Shown here: in pieces, positions 1 through 8,340 of the stretch
Position numbering within the stretch: position 1 is the first letter of the stretch
Layout of the letters: the number at the start of each line of letters is the position of its first letter
Assembly: GCA_011050615.1 (NCBI GenBank)
Contig: DRFJ01000054.1
Location: 48,965-112,964 of the forward strand
Reading direction: 5' to 3'
Length of the DNA stretch: 64,000 bases
Source: Bacteroidota bacterium
GTDB taxonomy: Bacteria > Bacteroidota > Bacteroidia > Bacteroidales > VadinHA17
The notes under the pieces: generated by a model
Seen by the model: only the letters and a program-made list of their open reading frames with translations
Told to the model about the DNA's origin: nothing
Databases searched by the model: none
Position numbers and translations under genes: made by a program

Positions 1-170
1 AAAAATCTAAGGTTTTCGGCCAGCCATACCTGTTGCCCTATTATAACAGTCCGGTAAATATTTCCATCCCTGGTATCAGTGAAGGTATTTTCAGGCCTTT
101 GTGCCTCCAGGGAGGTAAATCCAATCCCCAGGAATATAAGGATGCTCAATTTTAGAATTTTATTATTCAT
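1..170 (-). CDS. FISUMP-domain secreted protein, N-terminal fragment
   Basis: From the ATG at 168-170 a reading frame runs without a stop to the window edge (56 residues). It begins with a signal peptide (hydrophobic residues about 6-18, ending SLEAQ) and continues with DTRDGNIYRTVIIGQQVW and then LAENL, which is the opening signature of the Fibrobacter succinogenes major paralogous (FISUMP) domain, a surface/extracellular domain common in Bacteroidota. Function of the domain is not known. Only the start is visible, so the domain count and length are undetermined. The frame has no entry of its own among long ORFs because it is cut by the window edge. Confidence 0.75.
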   Translation of the reverse strand, partial: MNNKILKLSILIFLGIGFTSLEAQRPENTFTDTRDGNIYRTVIIGQQVWLAENLRF

Positions 171-364
171 TTGAACTTTTATTATTTATTGATCATATTA
201 AGTTCTTTTCTTCTTAGTATTACTGCTGAATACCAGCAGTTTATAAATCCGGGTAAGCCGCTGTTCCGGATTACTAATTTAAAAACCGGTATTATGTCAG
301 ATTAAGGTATTCAATTCAAATTTAGAAGAATTTCCCTGTATAACAATGGAATATATCATTCTGA

Positions 365-833
365 TTAATCAATCAGTGCCTGATAAACAAGGGTCCTGGG
401 TTTCCCATGGTCATCAATCCCGTCTGCAGGTATAAGCTGTGTAAAATAAACAACCACAAGTTCTTCTTCAGGATCGGCAATCAACAGTTTCCCCTCTTCC
501 TGTAATATCATTATCCCAACACTTACTATCGCTTTTGTCTGGGAGGCAATTCGGAATATGGAATTCTTATCCATAGCTAAATTATTCCCATGTCTTTTTT
601 ACCGAAAGCTTTATAATAAGCAATCTGACCCTTCCGTGCCACCAGTATTACTGCACCGGGAAGCTTACCGTCATCCGCATATTTTTGAAATGTACCGGTC
701 ATAAATTCCACCCTTCTTGAAGATATGCCCACCTCTTATGGACTTACTTCTGTAAATTCCCGGGCAAATAATGAAGCGTGAAGCAATAAGGCTATAAAAA
801 AGCTATATACTTCAGTGAAAGCCTTGTTTTCAT
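365..833 (-). pseudogene. Class C beta-lactamase-related serine hydrolase, decayed
   Basis: Read on the minus strand, pieces of one secreted serine hydrolase lie in order. A start at 831-833 opens a signal peptide (MKTRLSLKYIAF) that needs a frameshift to continue as IALLLHASLFAREFTEVSP; a TAA then sits where a glutamate codon is expected before EVGISSRRVEFM; the frame continues through GKLPGAVILVARKGQIAYYKAFG and then needs a second frameshift near 575-585 to enter the piece with the catalytic motif FRIASQTKAIVSVGIM (SxxK, serine and lysine intact). After EEGKLLIADP the sequence jumps straight to the family C-terminus (EEELVVVYFTQLIP to the stop at 365), so roughly 250 codons are deleted. 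At least four lesions make it non-functional. The 69-residue ORF at 365-574 is only the fused ends of this relic. Confidence 0.8.
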
Positions 834-982
834 TTCAAAGATTTTATTTTGTCAATTCAAAATTAACACATTTGATGCGATATTGTTACATACAGCTTAT
901 ACACCCTGTGTAAAGTCTTCTCCGGTGTTTTAAATACACTCGTGTCACTGTATTTCTTTCAATCCTGAGGGTGAGCCTCAGC

Positions 983-1774
983 TTATAATATGAATGGTAT
1001 TACCGCCTTCCGTTTAGCCGGATAAGCGGGAAATTTTTCCTTATACCATGCATGATGATGCAGGGCACGCGGAATAAGATTCACAGCTGTCCAAACAGCA
1101 AATGACAGAGCCGGCAGGCTCCATGTCATAATCGCATAAGCGGTCCATTCAATAATCTCACCTGAAAAATTAGGGCAGGATATATACCTGAAAAGTGTAT
1201 GCTTCGGGACGGAATAGCCTGATTTATTGCCCTTGCGTAAATTTATAAGGTGGTTATCGGCCACCTGGTTAACAGTAAAGCCCGATAAAAATAATATGAG
1301 TCCGATAATAAATCGTGGATCGGTAAGCCAATTGTCATAATAAGTCCCTGTTGCCTGCCCGGTGCCCCCTGCCAGATAGCCCAGCCAGTAACCGTTCAAA
1401 AAGCCGTTAACAAGGTTGAAAAACATAGCAAAAAAGACCACAAGCAATGGGATCTTCTTCCCTTTTGTTCTGGTTCTGAACGGAAAAATGAAAATGCGGT
1501 TGAAGTAATGAATGAACCAGAGTGACCAGAATACCCAGAGGATATTAATTCCCGGACCTCTGCCCGCAAGAAACAGAGCTGTGATAAGGATCAGGGACGG
1601 GAGCTCCATTATGAACCATCCAAGACGGTTGTCTGTAAGCGGCCCCCACCTGCCACTGGCATGCCTGCCATAGGGGGCTTTTATCTTGAGGAGCAGTGGG
1701 AATAACAGTACGGCAAATATTATCCATGCCATCACAAGTATAGTGAAATGCTCCTTTGATATCATTTCAGACAT
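983..1774 (-). CDS. Steroid 5-alpha-reductase / DUF1295-like membrane reductase
   Basis: A 263-residue polytopic membrane protein with about six to seven hydrophobic segments. Seen in it: the N-terminal loop GRHASGRWGPLTDNRLGWFIM with the following ELPS, and the C-terminal NADPH-site region with NLIPRALHHHAWYKEKFPAY and terminal RKAVIPFIL. These are the hallmarks of the 3-oxo-5-alpha-steroid 4-dehydrogenase family, whose members reduce the double bond of 3-oxo-delta4 steroids or related isoprenoid lipids with NADPH in the inner membrane. The bacterial substrate cannot be told from sequence. Its ATG shares one base with the stop of the upstream sulfatase (TAATG), so translation is probably coupled to it. 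It is the last gene of a three-gene minus-strand operon. Confidence 0.85.
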   Translation of the reverse strand: MSEMISKEHFTILVMAWIIFAVLLFPLLLKIKAPYGRHASGRWGPLTDNRLGWFIMELPSLILITALFLAGRGPGINILWVFWSLWFIHYFNRIFIFPFRTRTKGKKIPLLVVFFAMFFNLVNGFLNGYWLGYLAGGTGQATGTYYDNWLTDPRFIIGLILFLSGFTVNQVADNHLINLRKGNKSGYSVPKHTLFRYISCPNFSGEIIEWTAYAIMTWSLPALSFAVWTAVNLIPRALHHHAWYKEKFPAYPAKRKAVIPFIL

Positions 1775-3201
1775 TATTGATTTTCAAAACCGGGATTCTC
1801 TAACGGGAGCAGGGCTCCCGTCTCCTCCTGCATTTTCCTCAAGAGTGCTTTGAGTTCATTTGTTTTTTCGGGATATTGTTCAGACAGATCAGTTGTTTCA
1901 CCTATATCCCCGGCCAGGTTATAGAGTTCGGTTTTCCCATAATGATAAAACTCAATAAGTTTCCAGTTGCCTTTGCGTATTGCAGCACCAGGTGTCCACT
2001 GGCTTCCGTGGTAATGCGGGTAATGCCAGAAAACGGCTTCTCTCGGGGGTGGTTCATTTGCTGTAAGCAGGGGGAGCAGGCTAAGTCCGTCTGTATGCTG
2101 TTGGGGCATCAGGGGCAATCCTGCCATATCCAGTATTGTAGGATAGAAGTCGGTGCTGATAACCGGGAAATCGTTCGATCCGGCTATGATTCCCGGTCCG
2201 CTTATAATCAGAGGCACCCTTATTCCTCCCTCGTAGCACCATCCCTTACCTGCCCTCAGGGGTTTAACGGAAGTAGGGGCCGGGCTGTCTTTCCATAAAG
2301 TTGTGAGGCCACCATTATCGGATGTGAAGATAAGATATGTATTTTCGGATAAGCCTGTTTCATCGAGGTATGCAATTATCCTCCCGACGTTCTCATCCAT
2401 GCTGAAGACCATTGAGGCATAGTCTGCATTTACCTGGTTAAGCGTTGTGCTGCCCGTATGTTCACCGGCAAGAACCGGCTTGCCTTCTTCACCCAGTACA
2501 TCCTTTTTTTTCTGGAAGTATTCAATATGTTTCCTGCATGCCTGGATGGGTGTGTGGAGGGTATAAAAAGCAAGGCAAAGGAAAAATGGTTCATCTTTTA
2601 CCGATTGCATAAATTTAAGTGACTCATCTGTAAGCCTGTCAGTAAGGTATTCACCTTCAGGGCCGTCTTCAAGCCTGGGGTTATTATATGGTGAATAATA
2701 TCCTGCAGGGGGCTGGCCCATGTGATGACCACCCTTATTTATGTCGAATCCCTGGTTTTCAGGGAAATAAGCTGTATCACCAAGGTGCCATTTACCTGCG
2801 AAGAACGTTTTATAACCCTTGCTCCTCAGCACTTCAGCTATGGTTTCCTCTTCAAGGGACAGCTGGTGATAATCCTGTGGTCCCAGGAGCCTCCTGTCTT
2901 TTGGATCATCGCCAGGGATCCAATCAGTGATATTGACCCTTGCAGGGTATTTCCCTGTCATGATGCTTGCCCTTGTAGGCGAGCACACCGGGGAAGTGGA
3001 ATAGGCACCGGTAAAGACCATCCCTCCCGAAGCCAGCCTGTCGAGGTTAGGTGTTTCATGGAAAGAGCTTCCATAACAGGTAAGGTCGGTCCATCCAAGA
3101 TCATCAACCAGTATGAAAATGAAGTTTGGTTTTGTGTCTTTCCTTGAGCACGAAATGAGAAATACAGCTATGAGCAAGAGGATAAGATAACTTTTTCTCA
3201 T
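1774..3201 (-). CDS. Secreted sulfatase (arylsulfatase family, lipoprotein)
   Basis: A 475-residue sulfatase. A lipoprotein signal peptide ends at LISC (Cys18), so the enzyme is probably anchored in the envelope. Metal-site aspartates are in LVDDLGW (about 31-37), and the active-site motif CSPTR is at 73-77; Cys73 is the residue converted to formylglycine in Cys-type sulfatases. GKWHLG and the TSDNGG segment are also typical. Family knowledge: these hydrolyse sulfate esters on glycans or small molecules; substrate is not readable here. Two bases separate it from the upstream M1 peptidase stop and one base is shared with the following reductase, so the three are likely one transcript. A formylglycine-generating enzyme must be supplied from elsewhere; none is in the window. 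Confidence 0.92.
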   Translation of the reverse strand: MRKSYLILLLIAVFLISCSRKDTKPNFIFILVDDLGWTDLTCYGSSFHETPNLDRLASGGMVFTGAYSTSPVCSPTRASIMTGKYPARVNITDWIPGDDPKDRRLLGPQDYHQLSLEEETIAEVLRSKGYKTFFAGKWHLGDTAYFPENQGFDINKGGHHMGQPPAGYYSPYNNPRLEDGPEGEYLTDRLTDESLKFMQSVKDEPFFLCLAFYTLHTPIQACRKHIEYFQKKKDVLGEEGKPVLAGEHTGSTTLNQVNADYASMVFSMDENVGRIIAYLDETGLSENTYLIFTSDNGGLTTLWKDSPAPTSVKPLRAGKGWCYEGGIRVPLIISGPGIIAGSNDFPVISTDFYPTILDMAGLPLMPQQHTDGLSLLPLLTANEPPPREAVFWHYPHYHGSQWTPGAAIRKGNWKLIEFYHYGKTELYNLAGDIGETTDLSEQYPEKTNELKALLRKMQEETGALLPLENPGFENQ

Positions 3202-3203
3202 AT

Positions 3204-4850
3204 TTATTCTCCCATAATATTGAGAACAGCCACGTAAAAATCTTTATCAACTACAAGTTCGCCGGGGTTTACATCTTCAAGAAATGACCATCCCCTGTTT
3301 CCGAATTCGAGCCAGGTTTCTACACCATCAAGGTATACCTTAACGGGCATATTAAATCCGCGCACCGTGTTTCCCCACCTGTATCTCAGTCCACCGTCGG
3401 CAAAACTGTATTCCAGTACGGGGATCCTTGTATCACGCAGAAACTGGTCAAAAACGGGTTTCAACTCAAAATTTGTATGTTCTTCCATATAGCCTTCTAT
3501 CTGTTCAGTGGTGACTGTCTGGTGCCAGAATGTTTTATTAAGACCACGCAGGATAGCCCTCCATTTTTCATCATTGTTGACAAGCTGCCTTATCATGTGG
3601 AGCATTGTTGCGCCTTTCTGGTACATATCACCTGAGCCGGAGCGGTTAACGTTATAAGGACCTATGATATTCCGGTCATTATTTATGTTTGACCGCACAC
3701 CTCTCAGGTATTCAAAACCGGCGTCCTTACCGTACCAGTACTCAACATATAGCCCCTCGGAATAAGCAATGAAACTTTCGTGTATCCACATATCGGCAAT
3801 ATCCTTATAGGTTATATTATTTGCAAACCATTCATGTCCTGATTCGTGGATTATAATAAAGTCAAATTTCTCACCCCAGCCGGTACCGCTTATATCCCTT
3901 CCACGGTAACCGTTCATATAGCCGTTGCCATAAGTAACAGAGCTCTGGTGTTCCATTCCAAGGTAGGGCGCCTCAACAAGTTTATAGCCGTCTTCATAAA
4001 AAGGGTAGGGTCCGAACCAGTATTCAAAGGCCTCGAGCATCATGGGCACCTGTTTGAAGTGTTCTTTTGCCTTGTCCAGGTGATAGCTGAGGACGTAATA
4101 GTCACAATCGAGATTGCCCAGTTCGCCCTTATATACCTCTCCGAAGTGAACATAATCACCAACATTTATGTTAACCCCGTAATTGTTAATGGGATTATAA
4201 ACATACCAGTGCCATGTTTTTGTTCCATCGGGATTTGTTGTAAAGCCCTTATACCTGCCGTTTGAAACATCCATAAGGTTTCCGGGTGTTGTAATACTGA
4301 AGCGCATGCTGTCGGGTTCGTCATACATATGATCCTTGCATGGCCACCAGATGCTTGCACCCCCTCCCTGGCATGATGTGGCGTAGAAGGGATTCCCGTT
4401 TTTATCATAAGTCCAGGTCAGACCTTCGTCCCATGGTGGACGCAGGCTTACCTTAGGTTTACCTCCGTAGAATACCATGACTTCATTCGATTGACCCGCA
4501 AGCTGGGCCTTTTTCATCTTTACAAACCAGGCGTTACCGTCGCGTTCAAATTCCAGTTCTTCTCCGTTCTGGGTTATTCTGCTTATTTCAAGTGGTGGCT
4601 GCAGGTCTATCTGCATACGGTTATGAGACTTCAGTACATTATATCTTACCAGCACATAGCCCTCCAGGCTGCTGTCGGCAGGATTGATGTTAATATTCAG
4701 ATGGTAAAAAGTAAGATCCCACCATTCCCTCTCGGGCGTGATTGATCCGCGCAGGGTATCCTGCCTGGTAAATTCCATGTAGCGTTGTGAAAGTAATGAT
4801 CCTGATAAAACGGTCAGGATTAAAATAATTAGAAAAAATCTTTTTGACAT
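3204..4850 (-). CDS. M1 family zinc aminopeptidase-like peptidase, secreted
   Basis: A 548-residue gluzincin. I chose the ATG at 4848-4850 because it opens a good signal peptide (MSKRFFLIILILTVLSG, then SLLSQ); an in-frame ATG 13 codons upstream would put charged residues before it. The zinc motif HESGHE is at about 335-340, the third ligand is the glutamate of WIHESF 19 residues after the second histidine, and GMEHQ (about 298) stands in place of the GAMEN exopeptidase motif. Domains: N-terminal beta saddle (about 20-210), catalytic domain (about 215-470), short C-terminal barrel. It should cleave peptides in the periplasm or outside. First gene of the operon with the sulfatase and the reductase-like gene. 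Confidence 0.9.
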   Translation of the reverse strand: MSKRFFLIILILTVLSGSLLSQRYMEFTRQDTLRGSITPEREWWDLTFYHLNININPADSSLEGYVLVRYNVLKSHNRMQIDLQPPLEISRITQNGEELEFERDGNAWFVKMKKAQLAGQSNEVMVFYGGKPKVSLRPPWDEGLTWTYDKNGNPFYATSCQGGGASIWWPCKDHMYDEPDSMRFSITTPGNLMDVSNGRYKGFTTNPDGTKTWHWYVYNPINNYGVNINVGDYVHFGEVYKGELGNLDCDYYVLSYHLDKAKEHFKQVPMMLEAFEYWFGPYPFYEDGYKLVEAPYLGMEHQSSVTYGNGYMNGYRGRDISGTGWGEKFDFIIIHESGHEWFANNITYKDIADMWIHESFIAYSEGLYVEYWYGKDAGFEYLRGVRSNINNDRNIIGPYNVNRSGSGDMYQKGATMLHMIRQLVNNDEKWRAILRGLNKTFWHQTVTTEQIEGYMEEHTNFELKPVFDQFLRDTRIPVLEYSFADGGLRYRWGNTVRGFNMPVKVYLDGVETWLEFGNRGWSFLEDVNPGELVVDKDFYVAVLNIMGE

Positions 4851-4984
4851 ACAGGTATATTTCTGTGCAGGGACTGTATCATAAATCATTTAACCACCCC
4901 CGTCCCGAGACCCCGGGGAGGTGGTGCACTTTTGAGACAGCCCCTGGAAATTAATATAAAATCTTCTTATGCCACGGTGCTTAA
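4851..4984. repeat. Intergenic palindromic GC-rich segment
   Basis: Between two minus-strand genes lies a GC-rich stretch (about 4912-4955) with CCACC and GGTGG arms enclosing CCCCGGGG, unlike the surrounding AT-rich spacer. It could act as a weak terminator for the GH16-like gene or be a degraded dispersed repeat; no T-run follows in either direction, so I do not call it a terminator. Confidence 0.35.
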
Positions 4985-6625
4985 TCAATTTTTAAACTGG
5001 TAAACCCTTACCCAGTCTATTTCCATTGAGCTGGACCCGGGTATTGGTTTGTCCAGTCCTCCTGAAAAATTGATATACATGGGCTCACCGGGGATATTGT
5101 AAGTTTGCCTGAAAACCTCGTAATCATTTATTTTCCAGACCAGCTTGTCTGCCGTCCACTCAAGGGTATAGATATAAAAATCCCTGCCGTATTTGCCGCC
5201 TATTGACGTTTTTGCCATCCTGTCACCATTGGCGAATAAATCCATCCATACCCTTCCCTTACCTGTGCGGCAAACATCAATGTGCGGGGTTACCTTTTCG
5301 GCCAGCAGGTAAAATGCATGTCTTGGACCGACAGCCGTATTAAGTTTCACCTTTGCCTGGAATATACCGTATTTCTGACGGAAGCTTTTGGCGGTGTTAA
5401 TTATACCGGATGTATAGTTGAAATCTTTATTCCTGAACCCGCCAAGGTCAGGATTCCAGACCTTTCCTTCCTTTTTTTGTGGCCTTGTGCTGATGCTCAG
5501 GATGCTGCTGCCAACATTAATATTTTCCGATTCGGTGTAGCAATGAAGGTCTGTTTCAAGCGAATACCTTTCCTTTAACAGCTTGTCGCCCCAGTAATGA
5601 TTGGTAAGCCATTTCCCGGTGTCAAGGCTGCCTTCATCAAATTCATCATGGAAGGTTAACACTCTGTGTTTCAGCACATCAAATTTATCCGAATCTTTAA
5701 CCCTGAAATACCAGACTATATCGTCACTTTTTTTCAGCTTTTCGTATTCCTGCTCCAGCTTGTACAGATCAGATTTTTCGTAGCGCTTCTTATCCAGGAG
5801 GTAGGCTTTCCTTTCCCTGAACTGATCGGTTCCGAGGTAGTCTTTAAGTTCAGTGTGCCTTGCTACCTGCTGTGATCCGTCGAGTTTGTTGAAGTTTGAA
5901 AGTACTTTCGATGATTTAAACTTATAGAAGAATTTAATATCGGGATCGTTTTTCAGTTTCTTATATTCCAGGAACAGCTTATATTCCTCTGTATCCTTGA
6001 AAGTAATGGGCTTCATATTCTTCTTTTCAAGGAAGGCACGGGAATTAATAAATTCTTTCAGCTCGCGGAAACGCTTTATGCCGGGAACAGATTCGAGTTT
6101 TTCAGCTTCTTCCTTCTTGCCCTTTTTCAGAAGCTTTTTATATGCCCTGATATTTGAATCTGATTTCAGTCTTTTATACTCCCTGTATTTATTGTATTCC
6201 TCCGTGGTTTTGAACGTGATGGGCTTCATCTTCTGCTTTTCCCTGAAACCGGCTGAATTTATTATTTTTCCCAGCTCTTCATAGCGTTTTATCCTGTCTG
6301 AATTTTCAAGTTCCCGGTACTTCTTAAGGTCCACACTGTCGCGTGTTTTGAAATACATCACCAGGTCCTTGCTCTTATCCAGTTTTTTAAACTCCACTTC
6401 CTTGTTGTATTCTTCGGAATCTTTGAACCTGAGATTCTCAATATTTTCCTTTTTTGTTTTGAAATCAGTCGAATTTATCCGGGCGTCCAGTTCATTAAAG
6501 CGCTTCAGTTCATCCGATTCAAGGAATTTCTTAAGTTTTTTAAACTCTTCGATAAGTGCATTTTCTTCCTGCTCTATCTTTGATGTTGAAGGGATTAACC
6601 CAAGTGACAGTTTGAGCTTAGCCAT
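4985..6625 (-). CDS. Helical-repeat protein with catalytically degenerate GH16-like domain
   Basis: 546 residues from the ATG at 6623-6625; a -7 box lies just upstream of this ATG and downstream of the alternative start at 6694, which decides the start. No signal peptide. Residues about 25-310 hold four copies of a highly charged helical unit with a 71-72 residue period: the INS or equivalent positions fall at 50, 122, 193 and 264, and copies 2 and 3 share MKPITFK plus TEEY. Residues about 320-546 resemble a GH16 jelly roll (FHDEFDEGSLDTGKW near the start, IDWVRVYQ at the end), but the catalytic ExDxxE site reads HIDVCR (448-453), so both catalytic glutamates are missing. I infer a non-enzymatic glycan-binding or structural role, probably intracellular unless exported in an unusual way. 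It is not part of the downstream operon (355 nt away from the M1 start when counted with the spacer). Confidence 0.7.
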   Translation of the reverse strand: MAKLKLSLGLIPSTSKIEQEENALIEEFKKLKKFLESDELKRFNELDARINSTDFKTKKENIENLRFKDSEEYNKEVEFKKLDKSKDLVMYFKTRDSVDLKKYRELENSDRIKRYEELGKIINSAGFREKQKMKPITFKTTEEYNKYREYKRLKSDSNIRAYKKLLKKGKKEEAEKLESVPGIKRFRELKEFINSRAFLEKKNMKPITFKDTEEYKLFLEYKKLKNDPDIKFFYKFKSSKVLSNFNKLDGSQQVARHTELKDYLGTDQFRERKAYLLDKKRYEKSDLYKLEQEYEKLKKSDDIVWYFRVKDSDKFDVLKHRVLTFHDEFDEGSLDTGKWLTNHYWGDKLLKERYSLETDLHCYTESENINVGSSILSISTRPQKKEGKVWNPDLGGFRNKDFNYTSGIINTAKSFRQKYGIFQAKVKLNTAVGPRHAFYLLAEKVTPHIDVCRTGKGRVWMDLFANGDRMAKTSIGGKYGRDFYIYTLEWTADKLVWKINDYEVFRQTYNIPGEPMYINFSGGLDKPIPGSSSMEIDWVRVYQFKN

Positions 6626-6669
6626 GCTGAAATTGTTTGTATATAACCTGTTAAAGATAAAAAATCTTT

Positions 6670-6677
6670 CAAAAATA
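6670..6677 (-). promoter_or_regulatory. Bacteroidota -7 box for the GH16-like gene
   Basis: On the minus strand the sequence is TATTTTTG, matching TAnnTTTG. It lies 45 nt before the ATG at 6625, giving a short leader, and it is inside the longer ORF version, supporting the shorter start. No convincing -33 element was seen. Confidence 0.5.
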
Positions 6678-6922
6678 AAACACCAAAGCTGCATTATTAT
6701 TGTGTCACCGGATTCTGAGGACTAAGGAATTAAGAAGTGATTGATATTCGGGCGGAGAGCTGCCTGATTAGTTTAAGTAAGGCAATAATGTAATAGGCTC
6801 ATTCGGTGGCGCGGGTCTCACAACTCTTACCCGGATGAAGTTTAGCAATTATGAAATGACGGGATTTGGATTTTAAAAAAATACGGAAAAACCTGGGAAA
6901 GCCCATTTGAATTTTTTATATT

Positions 6923-6940
6923 TGACCGACCGTTCATTCA
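6923..6940. promoter_or_regulatory. Probable TetR-family operator
   Basis: TGACCGACCGTTCATTCA is an imperfect 18-bp inverted repeat (12 of 18 positions symmetric) 50 nt upstream of the tetR-like start. Sites of this look (two GA-C-G half sites around a CG centre) are typical for AcrR/TetR regulators, so autoregulation of the operon that follows is likely. The rest of the 6626-6989 spacer holds the divergent promoter region and nothing else I recognise. Confidence 0.6.
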
Positions 6941-6989
6941 AAAACAGTATTTTGTTTGCTAAATCATTGACTGAACATTTAATTAAAAT

Positions 6990-7562
6990 ATGCCGAGAAC
7001 ACCACAACAGTTTGAAGGAATAAGGGAAGAGAGGAAATCTTCAATAATGCTTACGGCTCTTGGCCTGTTTGCAAAGAACGGCTTTCATGGAACCACAATT
7101 AGCACCATCGCAAGGGAAGCAGGAATATCAAAAGGATTATTATATAATTACTTTGAAAGTAAGGATGATCTGATAAAGACTATTATTTACTCTGGCCTCG
7201 ATAAACTTGACAGGCTTGTGGATCCTGATAAGGACGGAGTGCTGACGGGGGATGAAATGGAGTACTTCCTGGACAAGTTTTTTGGTATGCTGCAGCATGA
7301 TATATCTTTCTGGAAGCTGTATTTCACCCTCTTTGTCCAGGAACCTGTTATAAAGCTGGTCAGGGACAGGCTTGCTGAATCGGTAAACAAATATATTGCA
7401 CTCCTTGTCGCCTATTTTAAAGGACGTGAATTTGAGGATCCATATACCGAGGCAGTGCTCTTTGGTGCCATGCTTGATGGTATAGCGATAAATTATATTG
7501 CCAATTCGGAATTGTTTCCGGTAGAGAAAATTAAAGAACGAATACTCCAGAAATATAGTTAA
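6990..7562 (+). CDS. TetR/AcrR family transcriptional regulator with EF-hand-like loop
   Basis: 190 residues. The N-terminal helix-turn-helix is clear (ALGLFAKNGFHGTTISTIA, then GISKGLLYNYFESKDDL, about residues 23-62). The ligand domain carries a perfect 12-residue EF-hand calcium loop DPDKDGVLTGDE at 78-89 (D1, D3, D5, G6, E12 all present), flanked by helix-like sequence. This placement in a TetR sensor domain is unusual. The gene heads an operon with a LolA-like protein 10 nt downstream and an ABC transporter, and a palindromic operator lies 50 nt upstream, so it probably represses the operon and releases in response to an envelope-related ligand or metal; the signal is inference. Confidence 0.88.
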   Translation: MPRTPQQFEGIREERKSSIMLTALGLFAKNGFHGTTISTIAREAGISKGLLYNYFESKDDLIKTIIYSGLDKLDRLVDPDKDGVLTGDEMEYFLDKFFGMLQHDISFWKLYFTLFVQEPVIKLVRDRLAESVNKYIALLVAYFKGREFEDPYTEAVLFGAMLDGIAINYIANSELFPVEKIKERILQKYS

Positions 7563-7572
7563 AGACTTAAAA

Positions 7573-8322
7573 ATGACAAAGAAACTGCTTACACTATTAT
7601 TGCTCATTTATCCATGTTTATCCCTTGCGGCCCAGGATGCCGCTGAAATAGTGAAAAGGGCGAATGATAAGATAAATGGTGAAAAATCGAGTTACAGCGA
7701 AATGAAAATGACCATTGTGCGTCCCGATTGGGAACGAACGCTGGAATTCAAGAACTGGACAAAGGGTAGGGAATATGCCCTGACTTTAATTACGGCTCCT
7801 GCCAGGGACAGGGGGCAGAGCTTCCTGAAGAGGGGCTCGGAGATGTGGAGTTGGAACCCGACCATCAGCAGGATGATAAAATTACCTCCCTCCATGATGT
7901 CGCAGGGATGGATGGGATCCGATTATACCAATGATGACATACTCAATGAATCATCAGTGGTGGATGATTATATTCATGAACTTGCCGGGGAAGAAGAAAT
8001 AGAAGGGCGCCTTTGTTACAGGATTAAAATGACGGCCAAAGAGGATGCGGCAGTTGTCTGGGGGCACCAGGTAAGATGGATTGATAAGGATGATTATTTA
8101 TTCATGAAAGCCGAACTTTATGATGAAGATGGCTACCTGGTCAGAACGGAGCTGGGTAAAAATTTAAAAATCATGGATGGAAGGCTGATACCGACCATAC
8201 TGGAAATAATTCCTGAAGATGAAGAAGGACATAAAACAGTTGTGGAAATTGAAAAGATCGAGTTTAATATCCCTGTTGAAGATGACTTCTTTTCACAGCA
8301 AAACCTGAAAAGAGTAAGGTAG
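7573..8322 (+). CDS. Periplasmic LolA-like outer-membrane lipoprotein-sorting protein
   Basis: 249 residues with a signal peptide (MTKKLLTLLLLIYPCLSLAA). The body has the features of the LolA-like fold family: RPDWERTLEFKNWTKGRE, repeated beta strands, SMWSWNPT-like segment (EMWSWNPTISRMIKLPP about 95-111) and WIDKDDYLFMKAELYDEDG near 170-190. Known members form an open beta half-barrel that holds acyl chains in the periplasm. Here it is encoded between a TetR regulator and LolCDE-like ABC genes (19 nt to the next start), so I infer it ferries a lipid or lipoprotein that the ABC transporter releases. Substrate unknown; it is not the housekeeping lolA on present evidence. Confidence 0.8.
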   Translation: MTKKLLTLLLLIYPCLSLAAQDAAEIVKRANDKINGEKSSYSEMKMTIVRPDWERTLEFKNWTKGREYALTLITAPARDRGQSFLKRGSEMWSWNPTISRMIKLPPSMMSQGWMGSDYTNDDILNESSVVDDYIHELAGEEEIEGRLCYRIKMTAKEDAAVVWGHQVRWIDKDDYLFMKAELYDEDGYLVRTELGKNLKIMDGRLIPTILEIIPEDEEGHKTVVEIEKIEFNIPVEDDFFSQQNLKRVR

Positions 8323-8340
8323 AAGTAAAAAAATGCAGAT

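Noticed and set aside
365..574. 69-residue ORF taken as a small intact protein
   Set aside because: It joins the first and last parts of a serine hydrolase with the middle missing and has further frame breaks upstream, so it is part of a pseudogene.
2688..3147. Plus-strand ORFs inside the sulfatase gene
   Set aside because: They are antisense frames of a clearly conserved sulfatase and carry no domain of their own; the same applies to many other long opposite-strand frames.
4912..4955. GC-rich palindrome as a terminator
   Set aside because: No T-run follows on either strand and the stem is interrupted.
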